Below are positions 1-8,539 of a DNA stretch of 47,910 nt, in pieces. Source of the DNA: Rhodospirillales bacterium Ga0074136 (lineage in GTDB: Bacteria; Pseudomonadota; Alphaproteobacteria; Acetobacterales; Acetobacteraceae). The position numbers were made by a program, and so were the translations under genes. Every line of letters begins with the position of its first letter. Position 1 is the stretch's first letter. The stretch is taken from positions 1 to 47,910 of the forward strand of contig LNEW01000022.1 of NCBI GenBank assembly GCA_001464375.1. Reading direction: 5' to 3'. The notes beneath the pieces were generated by a model. It saw only the letters and a list, made by a program, of their open reading frames with translations. It was not told the origin of the DNA and searched no databases.

Positions 1-812
1 TCGACCAGCATGCCGCCGTCCATTTCCTGTTCGCGCCGGCGCAGCGACTGCGACAGGCGGATCTGCCAGCGGGTGGCTTCGAGGAAGCGCGCGGCTTCGT
101 CGGCATCGTCTGTCACGCAGAACGGGCGCATGGCGCCGAAGCACAGGGATTCGCCGGGCTTGCCGGCGGCGCGGCGGATGCCCTCGAAGCGCGCGCGGGC
201 GGCGGCGAGCATGGCGGGGGTGAAGTGGCGTGGGGTGACCATGACCACGCAGTCGCGCTCGGCGGCATAGCGGTGCAGGTCGGGATTGTCGCCGGCGACC
301 CAGACCTCGGGCATGCCACGCACCGGGCGCGGCGCGATATGGGCCTCGGGCATGCGGTAATGCGGGCCGTCATGGCTGAAGGTCTCGGCGGCGAAGCCCG
401 CCTCCATCATGCCCATGACCTCCAGAAGGCGCGGCGTGGATTCCGCCAGCTCCTGGCCGAAGCGTTCGAATTCGTAGGGCTGGTAGCCGCTGCCGATGCC
501 GAGCACGAGCCGCCCATGGGTCAGCGCATCCACCATGCCGACTTCCGCGATCAGCCGCGCGGGGTGGTACAGCGGCACGATCACCACGCCCGACGCCAGG
601 CGGATGCGGCTGGTCTCGCCGGCCATCCGCGCGACCATCATCAGCGGGGATGGGCAGACGCAATAGTTGCTGAAGTGGTGTTCGGCGAACCAGGCGATGG
701 CGAAGCCGGCCTGCTCGGCGGCCTTCACCTGCGCCACCGCATGGTCGTAGATCGCGGCGGTCGATGTGCCGGGCGTGCGGTAGCCCATCAGGCAGAACAG
801 GCCGACATCCAT
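1..812 (-). CDS. LLM-class flavin-dependent oxidoreductase (luciferase-like), 3' end outside window
   Basis: The reading frame runs from ATG at 812 down to the window edge with no stop, giving at least 270 codons; the C-terminus is missing. The start is supported by an AAGGGGAAA Shine-Dalgarno 6 nt upstream. The protein begins MDVGLFCLMGYRTPG, and at about residues 40-50 has AWFAEHHFSNY, the W-x-E-H-H signature of bacterial luciferase-like monooxygenases that use reduced FMN or F420. A central stretch (GRLVLGIGSGYQPYEFERFG) is also typical of the family. The substrate cannot be told from sequence. It is divergent from the Baeyer-Villiger monooxygenase across a 243-bp spacer, which suggests a shared control region and related oxidative roles. 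Confidence 0.85.
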   Translation of the reverse strand, partial: MDVGLFCLMGYRTPGTSTAAIYDHAVAQVKAAEQAGFAIAWFAEHHFSNYCVCPSPLMMVARMAGETSRIRLASGVVIVPLYHPARLIAEVGMVDALTHGRLVLGIGSGYQPYEFERFGQELAESTPRLLEVMGMMEAGFAAETFSHDGPHYRMPEAHIAPRPVRGMPEVWVAGDNPDLHRYAAERDCVVMVTPRHFTPAMLAAARARFEGIRRAAGKPGESLCFGAMRPFCVTDDADEAARFLEATRWQIRLSQSLRRREQEMDGGMLV

Positions 813-1055
813 GATGCGTTTCCCCTTGCGTTGGGCCGATGGTCCCGCAGGACGGCGCTGGGCTCAAGCCCGGCTGGCCGCGCGGCACGATCGGCCCGAA
901 GGCGGGATCGACAGCGATGCCTCGCGACGGGGGCACCGGGCCCTTCAAGCGGTCCGGCCGCGGCGATAGGATCGTGGCGGCGGCGCTGCCCGGCGGCGTT
1001 GCCACGAACAGGCGGCGAAGTCGCCGACGCGACAGGAACAAGGAAACCGCCGTCC

Positions 1056-2687
1056 ATGACATCACCATCAGGCGGGCAGCCCGCCGAGGTCACCCGCCCG
1101 CTGGACGCCATTGTCATCGGCGCCGGCATGTCCGGCCTCTATCAGCTCATCCGCCTGCGCGAACTCGGCATGACGGCGCTCGTCCTCGAAGCGGGAACCG
1201 GCGTCGGCGGGACCTGGTACTGGAACCGCTATCCCGGCTGCCGCTTCGATTCCGAGAGCTATTCCTACGGCTACTCCTTCGACAAGGACCTGCTGGAGGA
1301 ATGGGACTGGTCCGAGCATTTCGCGCCCCAGCCGGAGACCGAACGCTACCTGAACCGCGTGGCGGACAAGTACGACCTGCGCCGCGACATCCGCTTCCGC
1401 TCCCGCGTCACGGCGGCGCGCTGGGACGAGGCCAGCCGAAGCTGGAACGTCGAACTGGAGGACGGCACGCGCTTCGCCAGCCGCTTTCTCATCACCGCCA
1501 TCGGCGCGCTGTCATCCCCGACCATGCCGGGCTTCCCGGGCATGGACGACTTCCAGGGACAATCCTTCCACACGGGTCTGTGGCCCAAGGAACCGGTCGA
1601 TTTCGCCGGCAAGCGCGTGGCGGTGATCGGCACCGGCGCGTCGGGCGTACAGACCATCCAGGAGGTCGCCAAGACGGCGGCGCAGCTCACGGTCTTCCAG
1701 CGCACGCCGAACTGGTGCGCGCCGCTGCACAATGCGCCGATCCCGCGCGAGGAAATGGCCGAGATCCGCACCCGGTACGACGACATCTTCGCGCGCTGCC
1801 AGGAGACCTTCGCCTGCTTCCTGCACACCGCCGACCCGCGCAACACCTTCGACGTGACCGCCGAGGAACGCGAGGCCTTCCTCGAGAAACTGTATTCCGA
1901 ACGCGGCTTCGGCATCTGGGTCGGCAACTTCAAAGACCTGCTGACCAACCGCGCGGCGAACGCCGTCGTCTCGGAATTCATCGCCAACAAGATCCGCGCG
2001 CGGGTGAAGGACCAGCGCGTGGCGGAACGCCTCATCCCGAAGAACCACGGCTTCGGCACGCGTCGCGTCCCGCTCGAGACGCGCTACTACGAGGTCTACA
2101 ACCAACCCAACGTCCTGCTGGTCGACAGCCGGGCGACGCCGATCGAGCGCATCACCCGCACCGGGATCAGGACCAGCGAGGCGGAATACGACTTCGACAT
2201 CATCGTCTATGCCACCGGCTTCGACGCGCTGCGCGGCGCCTTCGACCGCATCGACTTCCGCGGGCAGGGCGGCATCAGCCTGAAGGAGACGTGGAAGGAC
2301 GGCGCGACCTCCCTGGTGGGCATGCTGCAGGAGGGGTTCCCGAACCTGTTCACGCTGCTCGGCCCGCATACGGCGCTCGGCAACATCCCGCGCTCCATCG
2401 AATTCAACGTGGACTGGGTGACGGAGATGCTGCGCCACCTTCGGGACAACGGCATCACCCGCGCCGAGCCGCGGCCCGAGGCTGTCGCGGCCTGGATGGA
2501 CCATGTGGTGGAGGTGGCGCGCGGCCTGCTGTCCATGGAGGTCGATTCCTGGATGACGGGCGTCAACATCAACGTCGCGGGCAAGCAGGTGCGGCACGTG
2601 GCGCGCTACACCGGCAGCGCACCGATGTATCGCGCCTGGGCGAACGACATCGCCCGGCAGGGCTATGCGGGGATTGCGCTGAGCTGA
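1056..2687 (+). CDS. Baeyer-Villiger flavin monooxygenase (cyclohexanone/phenylacetone monooxygenase type)
   Basis: 543 residues. It would use FAD, NADPH and O2 to insert oxygen next to a ketone carbonyl, giving an ester or lactone. Visible motifs: first Rossmann GAGMSG at 22-27, the family block GGTWYWNRYPGCRFD near 51-65, the Baeyer-Villiger fingerprint FxGxxxHxxxWP as FQGQSFHTGLWP at 166-177, and a second nucleotide site GTGASG at 192-197. The length fits single-chain type I enzymes. I chose ATG 1056, preceded by AAGGAAA; the open frame extends much farther upstream, but over the divergent gene and without family similarity. The thioesterase starting at 2842 could hydrolyse downstream products, but this link is inferred. 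The physiological ketone is unknown. Confidence 0.92.
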   Translation: MTSPSGGQPAEVTRPLDAIVIGAGMSGLYQLIRLRELGMTALVLEAGTGVGGTWYWNRYPGCRFDSESYSYGYSFDKDLLEEWDWSEHFAPQPETERYLNRVADKYDLRRDIRFRSRVTAARWDEASRSWNVELEDGTRFASRFLITAIGALSSPTMPGFPGMDDFQGQSFHTGLWPKEPVDFAGKRVAVIGTGASGVQTIQEVAKTAAQLTVFQRTPNWCAPLHNAPIPREEMAEIRTRYDDIFARCQETFACFLHTADPRNTFDVTAEEREAFLEKLYSERGFGIWVGNFKDLLTNRAANAVVSEFIANKIRARVKDQRVAERLIPKNHGFGTRRVPLETRYYEVYNQPNVLLVDSRATPIERITRTGIRTSEAEYDFDIIVYATGFDALRGAFDRIDFRGQGGISLKETWKDGATSLVGMLQEGFPNLFTLLGPHTALGNIPRSIEFNVDWVTEMLRHLRDNGITRAEPRPEAVAAWMDHVVEVARGLLSMEVDSWMTGVNINVAGKQVRHVARYTGSAPMYRAWANDIARQGYAGIALS

Positions 2688-2841
2688 CATGTCCTTCGCG
2701 TATCCGCCCGGGGCGGTCCGGATCGCGGGCAGGGCGGGCTCACCGCCCCCTTTCCAGCCTTCCGCCGCCGATCCACCCTGCCGGCCCGGCATCCTGGCAC
2801 CCGAGCCCAGCGGACGCCGCCGACAGGAGCGTGGACGAGGC

Positions 2842-3711
2842 GTGATCATCATCGGACGAGGCAGCGTGCAGCAGGAGGAATGCGACGTGATGGGGCACAT
2901 GAACGTGCGCCATTATGTCGCGCGGGTGGCGGATGCGCTGGACTGGCTGATGCTGGAGGCCGGGTTGGCGCCGTCCCGCCAGCGCCTCGCGGTGATGGAC
3001 CAGCATCTGCGTTTTCTGCGGGAACTGGCGCCCGGCACACCCTTCACCATCCAGGGCGGCATCGTCAATGTCGCTGCCGAGCGGCTGCGCGCGGTGGTCG
3101 AGATCCGCAACAGCGCGACCGACGCCCCCGCCGCGACGCTGGTGACCGACCTCGGGCTATGGGGCGCGCCGCTGCCGGCAACGCCGCAGGCGGACCGCCT
3201 GCTGGTCGCGATGCCCGCGCATGCCGGTCCGCGTGGCCTCGGTTTCGATCCGCCGCGCGAACTGCCCGACCGTGACGCGGCCCAGGCCATGGGCCTGACC
3301 GAAGGCTATCGCGGCGCCATCCGCCCGCATGAATGCGACACCGACGGCGTGATGCGCCCCGATGTCATCATCGCGCGCATCTGGGATGGCGTGCCGAACC
3401 TGCGCAACCGCGGCACCGGGCTGGGGATCAAGGAGGAAGGGATGGGCTCGGCCGCGCTGGAATACCGCGTCGCGCAGTTCCGCCCGCTGCAGGCCGGGCA
3501 GCTGCTGACGGTGTGCAGCGGGCTCAAGGCACTGGGCGAGAAGACCACCACCTGGACGCACTTGGTCCATGACGGCGAGACCGGCGCGGTGGTCGCGGCG
3601 GCCGAGGCGGTCGGCATCGCCTTCGACCTCAAGGCGCGCAAGGCGGTCGCCATCCCGGCGGAACGGCGCGCGGCGCTGGAGGCGCTGCTGGTGCCGGGGC
3701 TGGGGCTGTAG
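2842..3711 (+). CDS. Double-hotdog acyl-CoA thioesterase-like protein
   Basis: 289 residues from GTG 2842. The N-terminal hotdog carries ECDVMGHMNVRHYV at residues 13-26, matching the D-x-x-G-H-x-N catalytic/CoA motif of 4HBT-type thioesterases. The second half contains a related ECDTDGVMRPDV segment in which the GH-N part is lost, so this looks like two fused hotdog domains with one probably active. The frame is also open back to ATG 2689, just after the monooxygenase stop, but those first 51 residues are a Pro/Arg/Gly-rich low-complexity stretch without family character, and AGGAG lies upstream of GTG 2842. If 2689 is the true start the gene is almost contiguous with the monooxygenase. Co-transcription with it is likely either way. 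Substrate unknown. Confidence 0.75.
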   Translation: MIIIGRGSVQQEECDVMGHMNVRHYVARVADALDWLMLEAGLAPSRQRLAVMDQHLRFLRELAPGTPFTIQGGIVNVAAERLRAVVEIRNSATDAPAATLVTDLGLWGAPLPATPQADRLLVAMPAHAGPRGLGFDPPRELPDRDAAQAMGLTEGYRGAIRPHECDTDGVMRPDVIIARIWDGVPNLRNRGTGLGIKEEGMGSAALEYRVAQFRPLQAGQLLTVCSGLKALGEKTTTWTHLVHDGETGAVVAAAEAVGIAFDLKARKAVAIPAERRAALEALLVPGLGL

Positions 3712-3720
3712 CACGCGGCG

Positions 3721-3876
3721 TCAGCGCGAAATGCGCGGGTCCTGCCCGGTCTCGTGGCACTCCACCAGGCCGTTCGGGATCTCCACGCAGCGGTGGCGCG
3801 GTTCGGGCGGTGGTGTTCGCGCGCAGCCGGCCATGCACGCCAGGGCGAGGATCACCAAGCAATGCTTCCGCTGCAC
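3721..3876 (-). CDS. Small secreted lipoprotein, 51 residues
   Basis: Read on the minus strand from GTG 3876 to TGA 3721. A strong AAGGA lies 8 nt before the GTG. The product starts MQRKHCLVILALACMAGC: a basic n-region, a short hydrophobic core and a lipobox-like M-A-G-C, so cleavage before Cys18 and lipidation are expected. The mature part is about 34 residues, Pro-rich at first, with two further cysteines (in RHRCVEIPN and VECHETG) that could form a disulfide in the periplasm. It lies convergent to the thioesterase gene, 9 bp from its stop. I do not recognise a family; similar tiny lipoproteins are common in Acetobacteraceae but have no assigned role that I can name. Confidence 0.7.
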   Translation of the reverse strand: MQRKHCLVILALACMAGCARTPPPEPRHRCVEIPNGLVECHETGQDPRISR

Positions 3877-4010
3877 GTCCCCGGTCCTTGATCCCGCTGC
3901 GTCATGCTGCCCGCGGCGCCGTGGTCACGCCAGGGTGGCGAAGCCGGCGGCCAGACTCTACAACCGGCGTCGCAGGCCCCGCAGTGGGCCAGGGAGGAGA
4001 GAGAGACCCC

Positions 4011-4988
4011 ATGACCTTCGCCATCGGCCGCCGTGCCGCCCTGAGCCTGGCCGCCGCCGCCGGCACCGCCGGCCTTGCGCAGGCCCAGACCGTCAACCGC
4101 ACCGCGCGCCTGGTGATCGGCTTCCCGCCCGGCGGATCGTCGGACGTGGTGGCACGGCTCTACGCCGAGAAGCTGCGCGGGCGCTACGCGCCGCAGGTGA
4201 TCGTCGATGGCCGCCCGGGTGCGGCCGGGCGCATCGCGGTGGAGGCGGTGAAGGCGGCCGATGCCGACGGCACCACCTTCCTGCAGACCCCGGCCTCGAT
4301 GATGACCGTGCAGCCGCACGTCTTCCCGCGCGAGGTCCGCTACGATGCGCTGACCGACTTCGTCCCCGTCAGCACGGTCTGCTCCTTCCCCTTCGGCTTC
4401 GGCGTGCCGATGAACCATCCGGCGCGCACGCTGGACGAATGGATCGCCTGGGCGCGCGCGCAGCCCAACGAGACGCCCTGGGCGTCTCCGGCCGCCGGCT
4501 CGGTGCCGCATTTCACCGGGATCATGCTGGGCCGCAAGCTGGGGCTGCGCCTGACGCACGTGCCCTATCGCGGCGGCGCGCCGGCGGTGCAGGACGTCAT
4601 CGGCGGCCGCCTGCCGCTGTTCATCGGCGTGCTGAGCGAGATGCTGCCGCATGAGGGCACGGGGGTGCGCATCCTGGCGGTCACCTCCGCCACGCGTTTC
4701 GCCAAGATCCCGAACGTGCCCACCCTGGCGGAGCTCGGCCATCCCGAACGCACGGCGGAGGAATGGTTCGGCGCCTTCGTGCCGGCGGCAACGCCTGCGC
4801 CGGTGGTCACCGGGCTGCACGCGGCGATCGTGAGCGCATCGCGCGAACCCGACATGGTGGCGGCGCTGGGGCGGCTCGAATTCAGCAACACCACCTCGGC
4901 CACGCCGCAGGCCTTCGCCGACCAGATCCGGCGCGAGCGCGACATGTGGCGCGACGTGGTGCGCGAGAGCGGCTTCACGCCTGAATGA
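4011..4988 (+). CDS. Bug/TctC-family periplasmic solute-binding receptor
   Basis: 325 residues with a twin-arginine-like signal region (GRRAALSLAAAAGTAGLAQA) cleaved after about residue 25. The mature N-terminus RLVIGFPPGGSSDVVAR is the diagnostic Bug signature, where the P-G-G loop binds a carboxylate of the ligand. Later YRGGAPAVQDVIGGRL is the second family signature. Start ATG 4011 follows AGGGAGGAGA. Bug receptors either feed TctAB tripartite carboxylate transporters or act as solute sensors; no TctA or TctB is present here. The stop overlaps the start of the next gene (ATGA), so it is translationally coupled to a flavin monooxygenase, which suggests that the bound solute is that enzyme's substrate. 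Confidence 0.92.
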   Translation: MTFAIGRRAALSLAAAAGTAGLAQAQTVNRTARLVIGFPPGGSSDVVARLYAEKLRGRYAPQVIVDGRPGAAGRIAVEAVKAADADGTTFLQTPASMMTVQPHVFPREVRYDALTDFVPVSTVCSFPFGFGVPMNHPARTLDEWIAWARAQPNETPWASPAAGSVPHFTGIMLGRKLGLRLTHVPYRGGAPAVQDVIGGRLPLFIGVLSEMLPHEGTGVRILAVTSATRFAKIPNVPTLAELGHPERTAEEWFGAFVPAATPAPVVTGLHAAIVSASREPDMVAALGRLEFSNTTSATPQAFADQIRRERDMWRDVVRESGFTPE

Positions 4989-6334
4989 CCGGGGCGCCGC
5001 GCGAGATCCGCCTCAACGCCTTCGACATGGCGACACCGGGCCACATCCAGCAGGGGATGTGGACCCATCCGCGGGACCGCGCGACCGACTACCTCGCGCT
5101 GGCGCATTGGACCGGCCTCGCGCGCACGCTGGAACGCGGGTTGTTCGACGGGCTGTTCCTGGCCGATGTGCTGGGCGTGTATGACGTGCATGGCGGCAGC
5201 CAGGATGCGGCGGTGCGTGGCGGCGTGCAGATCCCGCTGCTCGATCCGATGCTGCTGGTGCCGGCCATGGCGGCGGTGACGCAGCATCTGGGCTTCGGCG
5301 TCACGGTGAACCTGGCCTGGGAACCGCCGGCGCTGCTGGCACGGCGTTTCTCGACGCTGGATCACCTGACGGGCGGGCGGATCGGCTGGAACATCGTCAC
5401 CGGGTATCTCGACAGCGCGGCGCGGGCGATGGGGCTCGACCGCCAGATGGCGCATGACGACCGCTACGACATGGCCGATGAATTCATGGCCGTCGTGTAC
5501 CGGTTGTGGGAGGAATCCTGGGCGGCGGATGCGGTGCGGCGCGACCGCTCGTCTGGTGTGTACGCCGACCCCGCCGGCGTTTCGCGCATCCGGCACGAGG
5601 GCCGGCAGTATCGGCTGGACGCGCCGCATCTGGTGGAGCCGTCGCCCCAGCGCACGCCGGTGCTGTATCAGGCGGGCGCTTCTGATCGCGGGCGTGCCTT
5701 CGCGGCGCTGCACGCGGAATGCGTGTTCCTCAATGGCGGGCCGAAGCCGCATGTGGCGGCGCTGGTGGCGGATTTGCGCGCACGCGCCGCGCCGCGGCCG
5801 ATCCGCGCCTTCCTCGGCGCCACGCTGGTCATCGGGCGCACGAGTGCCGAGGCGCGCGACAAGCTGGAGGACTATCGCCGTTGCGCGAGCGTCGACGCGG
5901 CGCTGGTGCATGCCTCCGCTTCGCTCGGCATCGACCTCTCGGCGCTGGGCATGGATGACGACCTGCCCTCCGCGCCCGGCAATGCCATCCAGTCCAACGT
6001 CACCGCGCTGCGCGCCGCCGCGCCGCGCGCGACCAAGCGCGCGCTGATCGACCGCATGATCCTGGGCAGCCGCCAGCCGCCCATCGTGGGCAGCGCCGAG
6101 GAGGTGGCGGATGCGCTGGCCGCCTGGGTGGACGATGCCGATGTGGATGGCTTCAACCTGTCGCGCACCGTGATCCCCGACTGCATCGACGACGTCGTGG
6201 ACCTGCTGGTGCCCGTGCTGCAGGACCGCGGCCGCTACAAGCGCGGCTACGCGCCTGGCACCTATCGGGAGAAGCTGTTCGGCGCCGGCCCGCGCCTGGC
6301 CGCCCCGCATCCGGCGGCCGCCGTCGCGCGCTGA
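4985..6334 (+). CDS. NtaA/SnaA/DszA-family FMNH2-dependent monooxygenase
   Basis: 449 residues, the usual length for the nitrilotriacetate monooxygenase component A family. Supporting blocks are NAFDMATPGHIQQGMW near the N-terminus, LLARRFSTLDHLTGGRIGWN and NIVTGYLDSAARAMGL around residues 118-153, and YQAGASDRGRAFAA near 225. These enzymes use reduced FMN from a separate reductase to oxidise amino-carboxylates, sulfones or similar compounds. The gene starts inside the stop of the Bug receptor gene (ATGA) and is followed 56 bp later by a nitroreductase-family gene that might supply reduced flavin. The substrate is not predictable; NtaA, SnaA, DszA and methionine-derived roles are all compatible. 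Confidence 0.9.
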   Translation: MTGAPREIRLNAFDMATPGHIQQGMWTHPRDRATDYLALAHWTGLARTLERGLFDGLFLADVLGVYDVHGGSQDAAVRGGVQIPLLDPMLLVPAMAAVTQHLGFGVTVNLAWEPPALLARRFSTLDHLTGGRIGWNIVTGYLDSAARAMGLDRQMAHDDRYDMADEFMAVVYRLWEESWAADAVRRDRSSGVYADPAGVSRIRHEGRQYRLDAPHLVEPSPQRTPVLYQAGASDRGRAFAALHAECVFLNGGPKPHVAALVADLRARAAPRPIRAFLGATLVIGRTSAEARDKLEDYRRCASVDAALVHASASLGIDLSALGMDDDLPSAPGNAIQSNVTALRAAAPRATKRALIDRMILGSRQPPIVGSAEEVADALAAWVDDADVDGFNLSRTVIPDCIDDVVDLLVPVLQDRGRYKRGYAPGTYREKLFGAGPRLAAPHPAAAVAR

Positions 6335-6390
6335 CTGGACGCCCGGCGCAACCGCACTACTTTCGGGACAACCCGAGAGGATCGATCGAC

Positions 6391-7221
6391 ATGGACGGAA
6401 CCCAGATGCCAGCCGCCGCGGCCGCACTCACCGCGCGCTACGGCGCCGGCGCCGAGCCCAAGGCCGGCCCGTGGAACGACACCATTGCGCTGTTGCTGTC
6501 GCACCGCTCGGTGCGCGGCTTCAAGACCGATGCGCTGCCCGCAGGCACGCTGGAGACGCTGGTCGCCGCCGCGCAATCCGCCGCGACGTCGTCCAACCTG
6601 CAGACCTGGTCGGTGGTGGCGGTGGACGACCCGGCGGTACGCAAGGAACTGGCGACCATCGCCGGCAACCAGAAGCACATCGAGCAATGCCCGATCTTCC
6701 TGGTGTTCCTGGCGGATGTGTCGCGCAACGGGCGCCTGGCGGCCGAGGCCGGCACCGAACTCGCCGGCATGCCCTATCTGGAATCCTTCCTGGTCGCGGC
6801 GATCGACGCGGCGCTGGCGGCGCAGAACGCGGTGGTGGCGGCCGAGAGCCTCGGACTGGCCAACGTGTATATCGGCGCGCTGCGCAACGACGTGCAGCGC
6901 GTCTCCGCGTTGCTCGGCCTGCCGCCGGGGGCCACGCCGGTCTTCGGCCTGTGCGTGGGCCATCCGCTGGCGGGCCGCGAGGGCGAGGTGAAGCCCCGCC
7001 TGCCGCAGGCCGCCGTGCTGCACCGCGAGCGCTACGATGCCGACGACACCGGCCACCGCGCCGCTTATGACCCGCGCATGGCGGATTTCTCGGCCCGGCA
7101 CGAGATGGGCCCGACCACCTGGACGCAGCGCGTGATCGCGCGGCTGGGCACCATGAAGGCGCTCAATGGGCGCGACCGGTTGAAGGATGCGCTGGTGGCG
7201 CTGGGCTTCCCGCTGCGCTGA
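6391..7221 (+). CDS. Nitroreductase-family NAD(P)H:flavin oxidoreductase (NfsA-like)
   Basis: 276 residues. The FMN-binding start HRSVRGFKTDALP (about residues 36-48) and the loop AAQSAATSSNLQTWS are those of the nitroreductase fold; a later stretch AAESLGLANVYIGALRND resembles NfsA/Frp proteins, in which a dimer reduces nitro compounds or free flavin with NADPH. Start ATG 6391 has GAGAGGATC upstream. It closes a three-gene group with a Bug receptor and an FMNH2-dependent monooxygenase, so acting as the flavin reductase partner is an attractive inference, though classical NtaB partners belong to a different flavin reductase family. A perfect hairpin follows 13 nt after the stop. Confidence 0.88.
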   Translation: MDGTQMPAAAAALTARYGAGAEPKAGPWNDTIALLLSHRSVRGFKTDALPAGTLETLVAAAQSAATSSNLQTWSVVAVDDPAVRKELATIAGNQKHIEQCPIFLVFLADVSRNGRLAAEAGTELAGMPYLESFLVAAIDAALAAQNAVVAAESLGLANVYIGALRNDVQRVSALLGLPPGATPVFGLCVGHPLAGREGEVKPRLPQAAVLHRERYDADDTGHRAAYDPRMADFSARHEMGPTTWTQRVIARLGTMKALNGRDRLKDALVALGFPLR

Positions 7222-7233
7222 CGGCGCCGGTGT

Positions 7234-7254
7234 GACCCGGCTGATGGCCGGGTC
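7234..7254 (+). terminator. GC-rich hairpin, probable terminator
   Basis: A perfect 8-bp stem (GACCCGGC / GCCGGGTC) with a 5-nt loop begins 13 nt after the nitroreductase stop. No T-run follows, so termination may need Rho. Its place right at the end of the three-gene group supports the call. Confidence 0.5.
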
Positions 7255-7375
7255 CGCCGCGTGCTCGTCGTTCTGCCGGTTTGGCTGTTATGCCGCGCCG
7301 TTGAAGGCCCATCGGGTCTGCACGATGCGTGGCTGACGATGCCTGGCGCTGATGCTCCCCGACCCATCCGGATCC

Positions 7376-7404
7376 GTGCCGGGGGTGCGGGCCGTTGCCG
7401 GCAC
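7376..7404 (-). terminator. Weak hairpin downstream of the NDP-sugar decarboxylase gene
   Basis: GTGCCGG and CCGGCAC form a 7-bp stem around a 15-nt loop, about 20 nt past the stop of the gene ending at 7424. There is no T-run; the loop is long, so this is only a candidate. Confidence 0.25.
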
Positions 7405-7423
7405 CGTCAACGATTGCCGGGCC

Positions 7424-8386
7424 TCAGGCCGTCGGTAGATTCGTGCGTAGCCGCGCCTCGAAATACGCCACGGTCCGCGCAAGCCCGTCCTCCAGCGGCA
7501 CCTTCGGCTCCCAGCCGAGCAGCCGCCGGGCAAGGCCGATATCCGGGCACCGCCGCGTCGGGTCGTCCTGCGGAAGGGGGCGCTTTTCGAGGGCGGTGCC
7601 CGCGCCGCACAGCCCGATCACCCGCTCGGCCAGTTCGCGCACCGTGATCTCATGCGGATTGCCGATGTTCACCGGCCCGGTCACCTCGTCGGGCGTGTCC
7701 ATCAGGCGCATCAGCCCTTCCACCAGGTCGTCGACGAAGCAGAAGGAGCGGGTCTGCGTGCCTTCGCCGTAGATCGTGATGGGCTGGCCGGACAGCGCCT
7801 GGACGATGAAGTTGGACACCACGCGCCCGTCATTGGGGTGCATGCGCGGGCCGTAGGTGTTGAAGATACGCACCACCTTAATGCGGACATTGTGCTGGCG
7901 CCTGTAGTCGAAGAACAGCGTCTCGGCGCAGCGCTTGCCTTCGTCGTAGCAGGCGCGCGGCCCGAGCGGGTTCACCGACCCGCGGTAATCCTCGGTCTGC
8001 GGATGCACTTCCGGGTCGCCATAGACCTCGCTGGTCGAGGCCTGCAGCACCTTGGCCTTCAGCCGCTTGGCCAGGCCCAGCATGTTGAGCGCGCCGGAGA
8101 TGCTGGTCTTGGTCGTCTGCACCGGATCGAACTGGTAGTGCACGGGGGAAGCCGGGCACGCCAGGTTGTAGATCTCGTCGACCTCGACATAGAGCGGGAA
8201 GGTGACGTCGTGGCGCATCGCCTCGAACTGCGGATGCGCCAGCAGGTGCGCGATGTTGTCGCGCGTGCCGGTGAAGTAATTGTCGACGCACAGGACCTGG
8301 TGGCCCTGGCCGAGCAGGCGCTCGCACAGGTGGGACCCGATGAAGCCGGCGCCGCCGGTCACCAGAACGCGCTTGCGTGAGATCAT
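7424..8386 (-). CDS. UDP-glucuronate decarboxylase (UDP-xylose synthase) type SDR enzyme
   Basis: 320 residues. It would oxidise and decarboxylate UDP-glucuronate with bound NAD to give UDP-xylose or the 4-keto intermediate, a precursor for the polysaccharide made by the neighbouring genes. Motifs: GGAGFIGS at 11-18, the catalytic STSE at 117-120, and Y147/K151 in ACYDEGKR. The phrases [27 protein letters not shown] and [20 protein letters not shown] are near-diagnostic for bacterial UXS. Start ATG 8386 gives the expected N-terminus ([12 protein letters not shown]); the frame is open to 8509 but the extra 41 residues have no family match. The Shine-Dalgarno is weak. Gene is separated from the GT9 gene by 153 bp and may have its own promoter. 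Confidence 0.93.
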   Translation of the reverse strand: MISRKRVLVTGGAGFIGSHLCERLLGQGHQVLCVDNYFTGTRDNIAHLLAHPQFEAMRHDVTFPLYVEVDEIYNLACPASPVHYQFDPVQTTKTSISGALNMLGLAKRLKAKVLQASTSEVYGDPEVHPQTEDYRGSVNPLGPRACYDEGKRCAETLFFDYRRQHNVRIKVVRIFNTYGPRMHPNDGRVVSNFIVQALSGQPITIYGEGTQTRSFCFVDDLVEGLMRLMDTPDEVTGPVNIGNPHEITVRELAERVIGLCGAGTALEKRPLPQDDPTRRCPDIGLARRLLGWEPKVPLEDGLARTVAYFEARLRTNLPTA

Positions 8387-8539
8387 GGACGGTCTTTCGT
8401 GGTCGCTGGGGTCATGGATCCATCCCGGGCAGGCCGGCATCGGTCCGGCGTCGGCCCGCGCGGAGCGCATGCCTTCGTCGTGGATGCCGCGACCGGCACG
8501 GTGACGCAAGTGCCAAAAGCGGTGCGAGGAGTCCTGCGC

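Noticed and set aside
225..1055. Long upstream extension of the monooxygenase frame (to an 820-codon ORF)
   Set aside because: It is antisense to the partial luciferase-like gene and has no family similarity; GC-rich DNA often leaves such frames open.
2689..2841. Upstream ATG start of the thioesterase gene
   Set aside because: The extra 51 residues are low-complexity and lack hotdog similarity; GTG 2842 has a closer Shine-Dalgarno. Kept as an alternative.
8479..8495. TTTTGGCACTTGC-like sequence before the UDP-xylose synthase gene as a sigma-54 site
   Set aside because: The GG and GC elements do not have the required 10-nt spacing.
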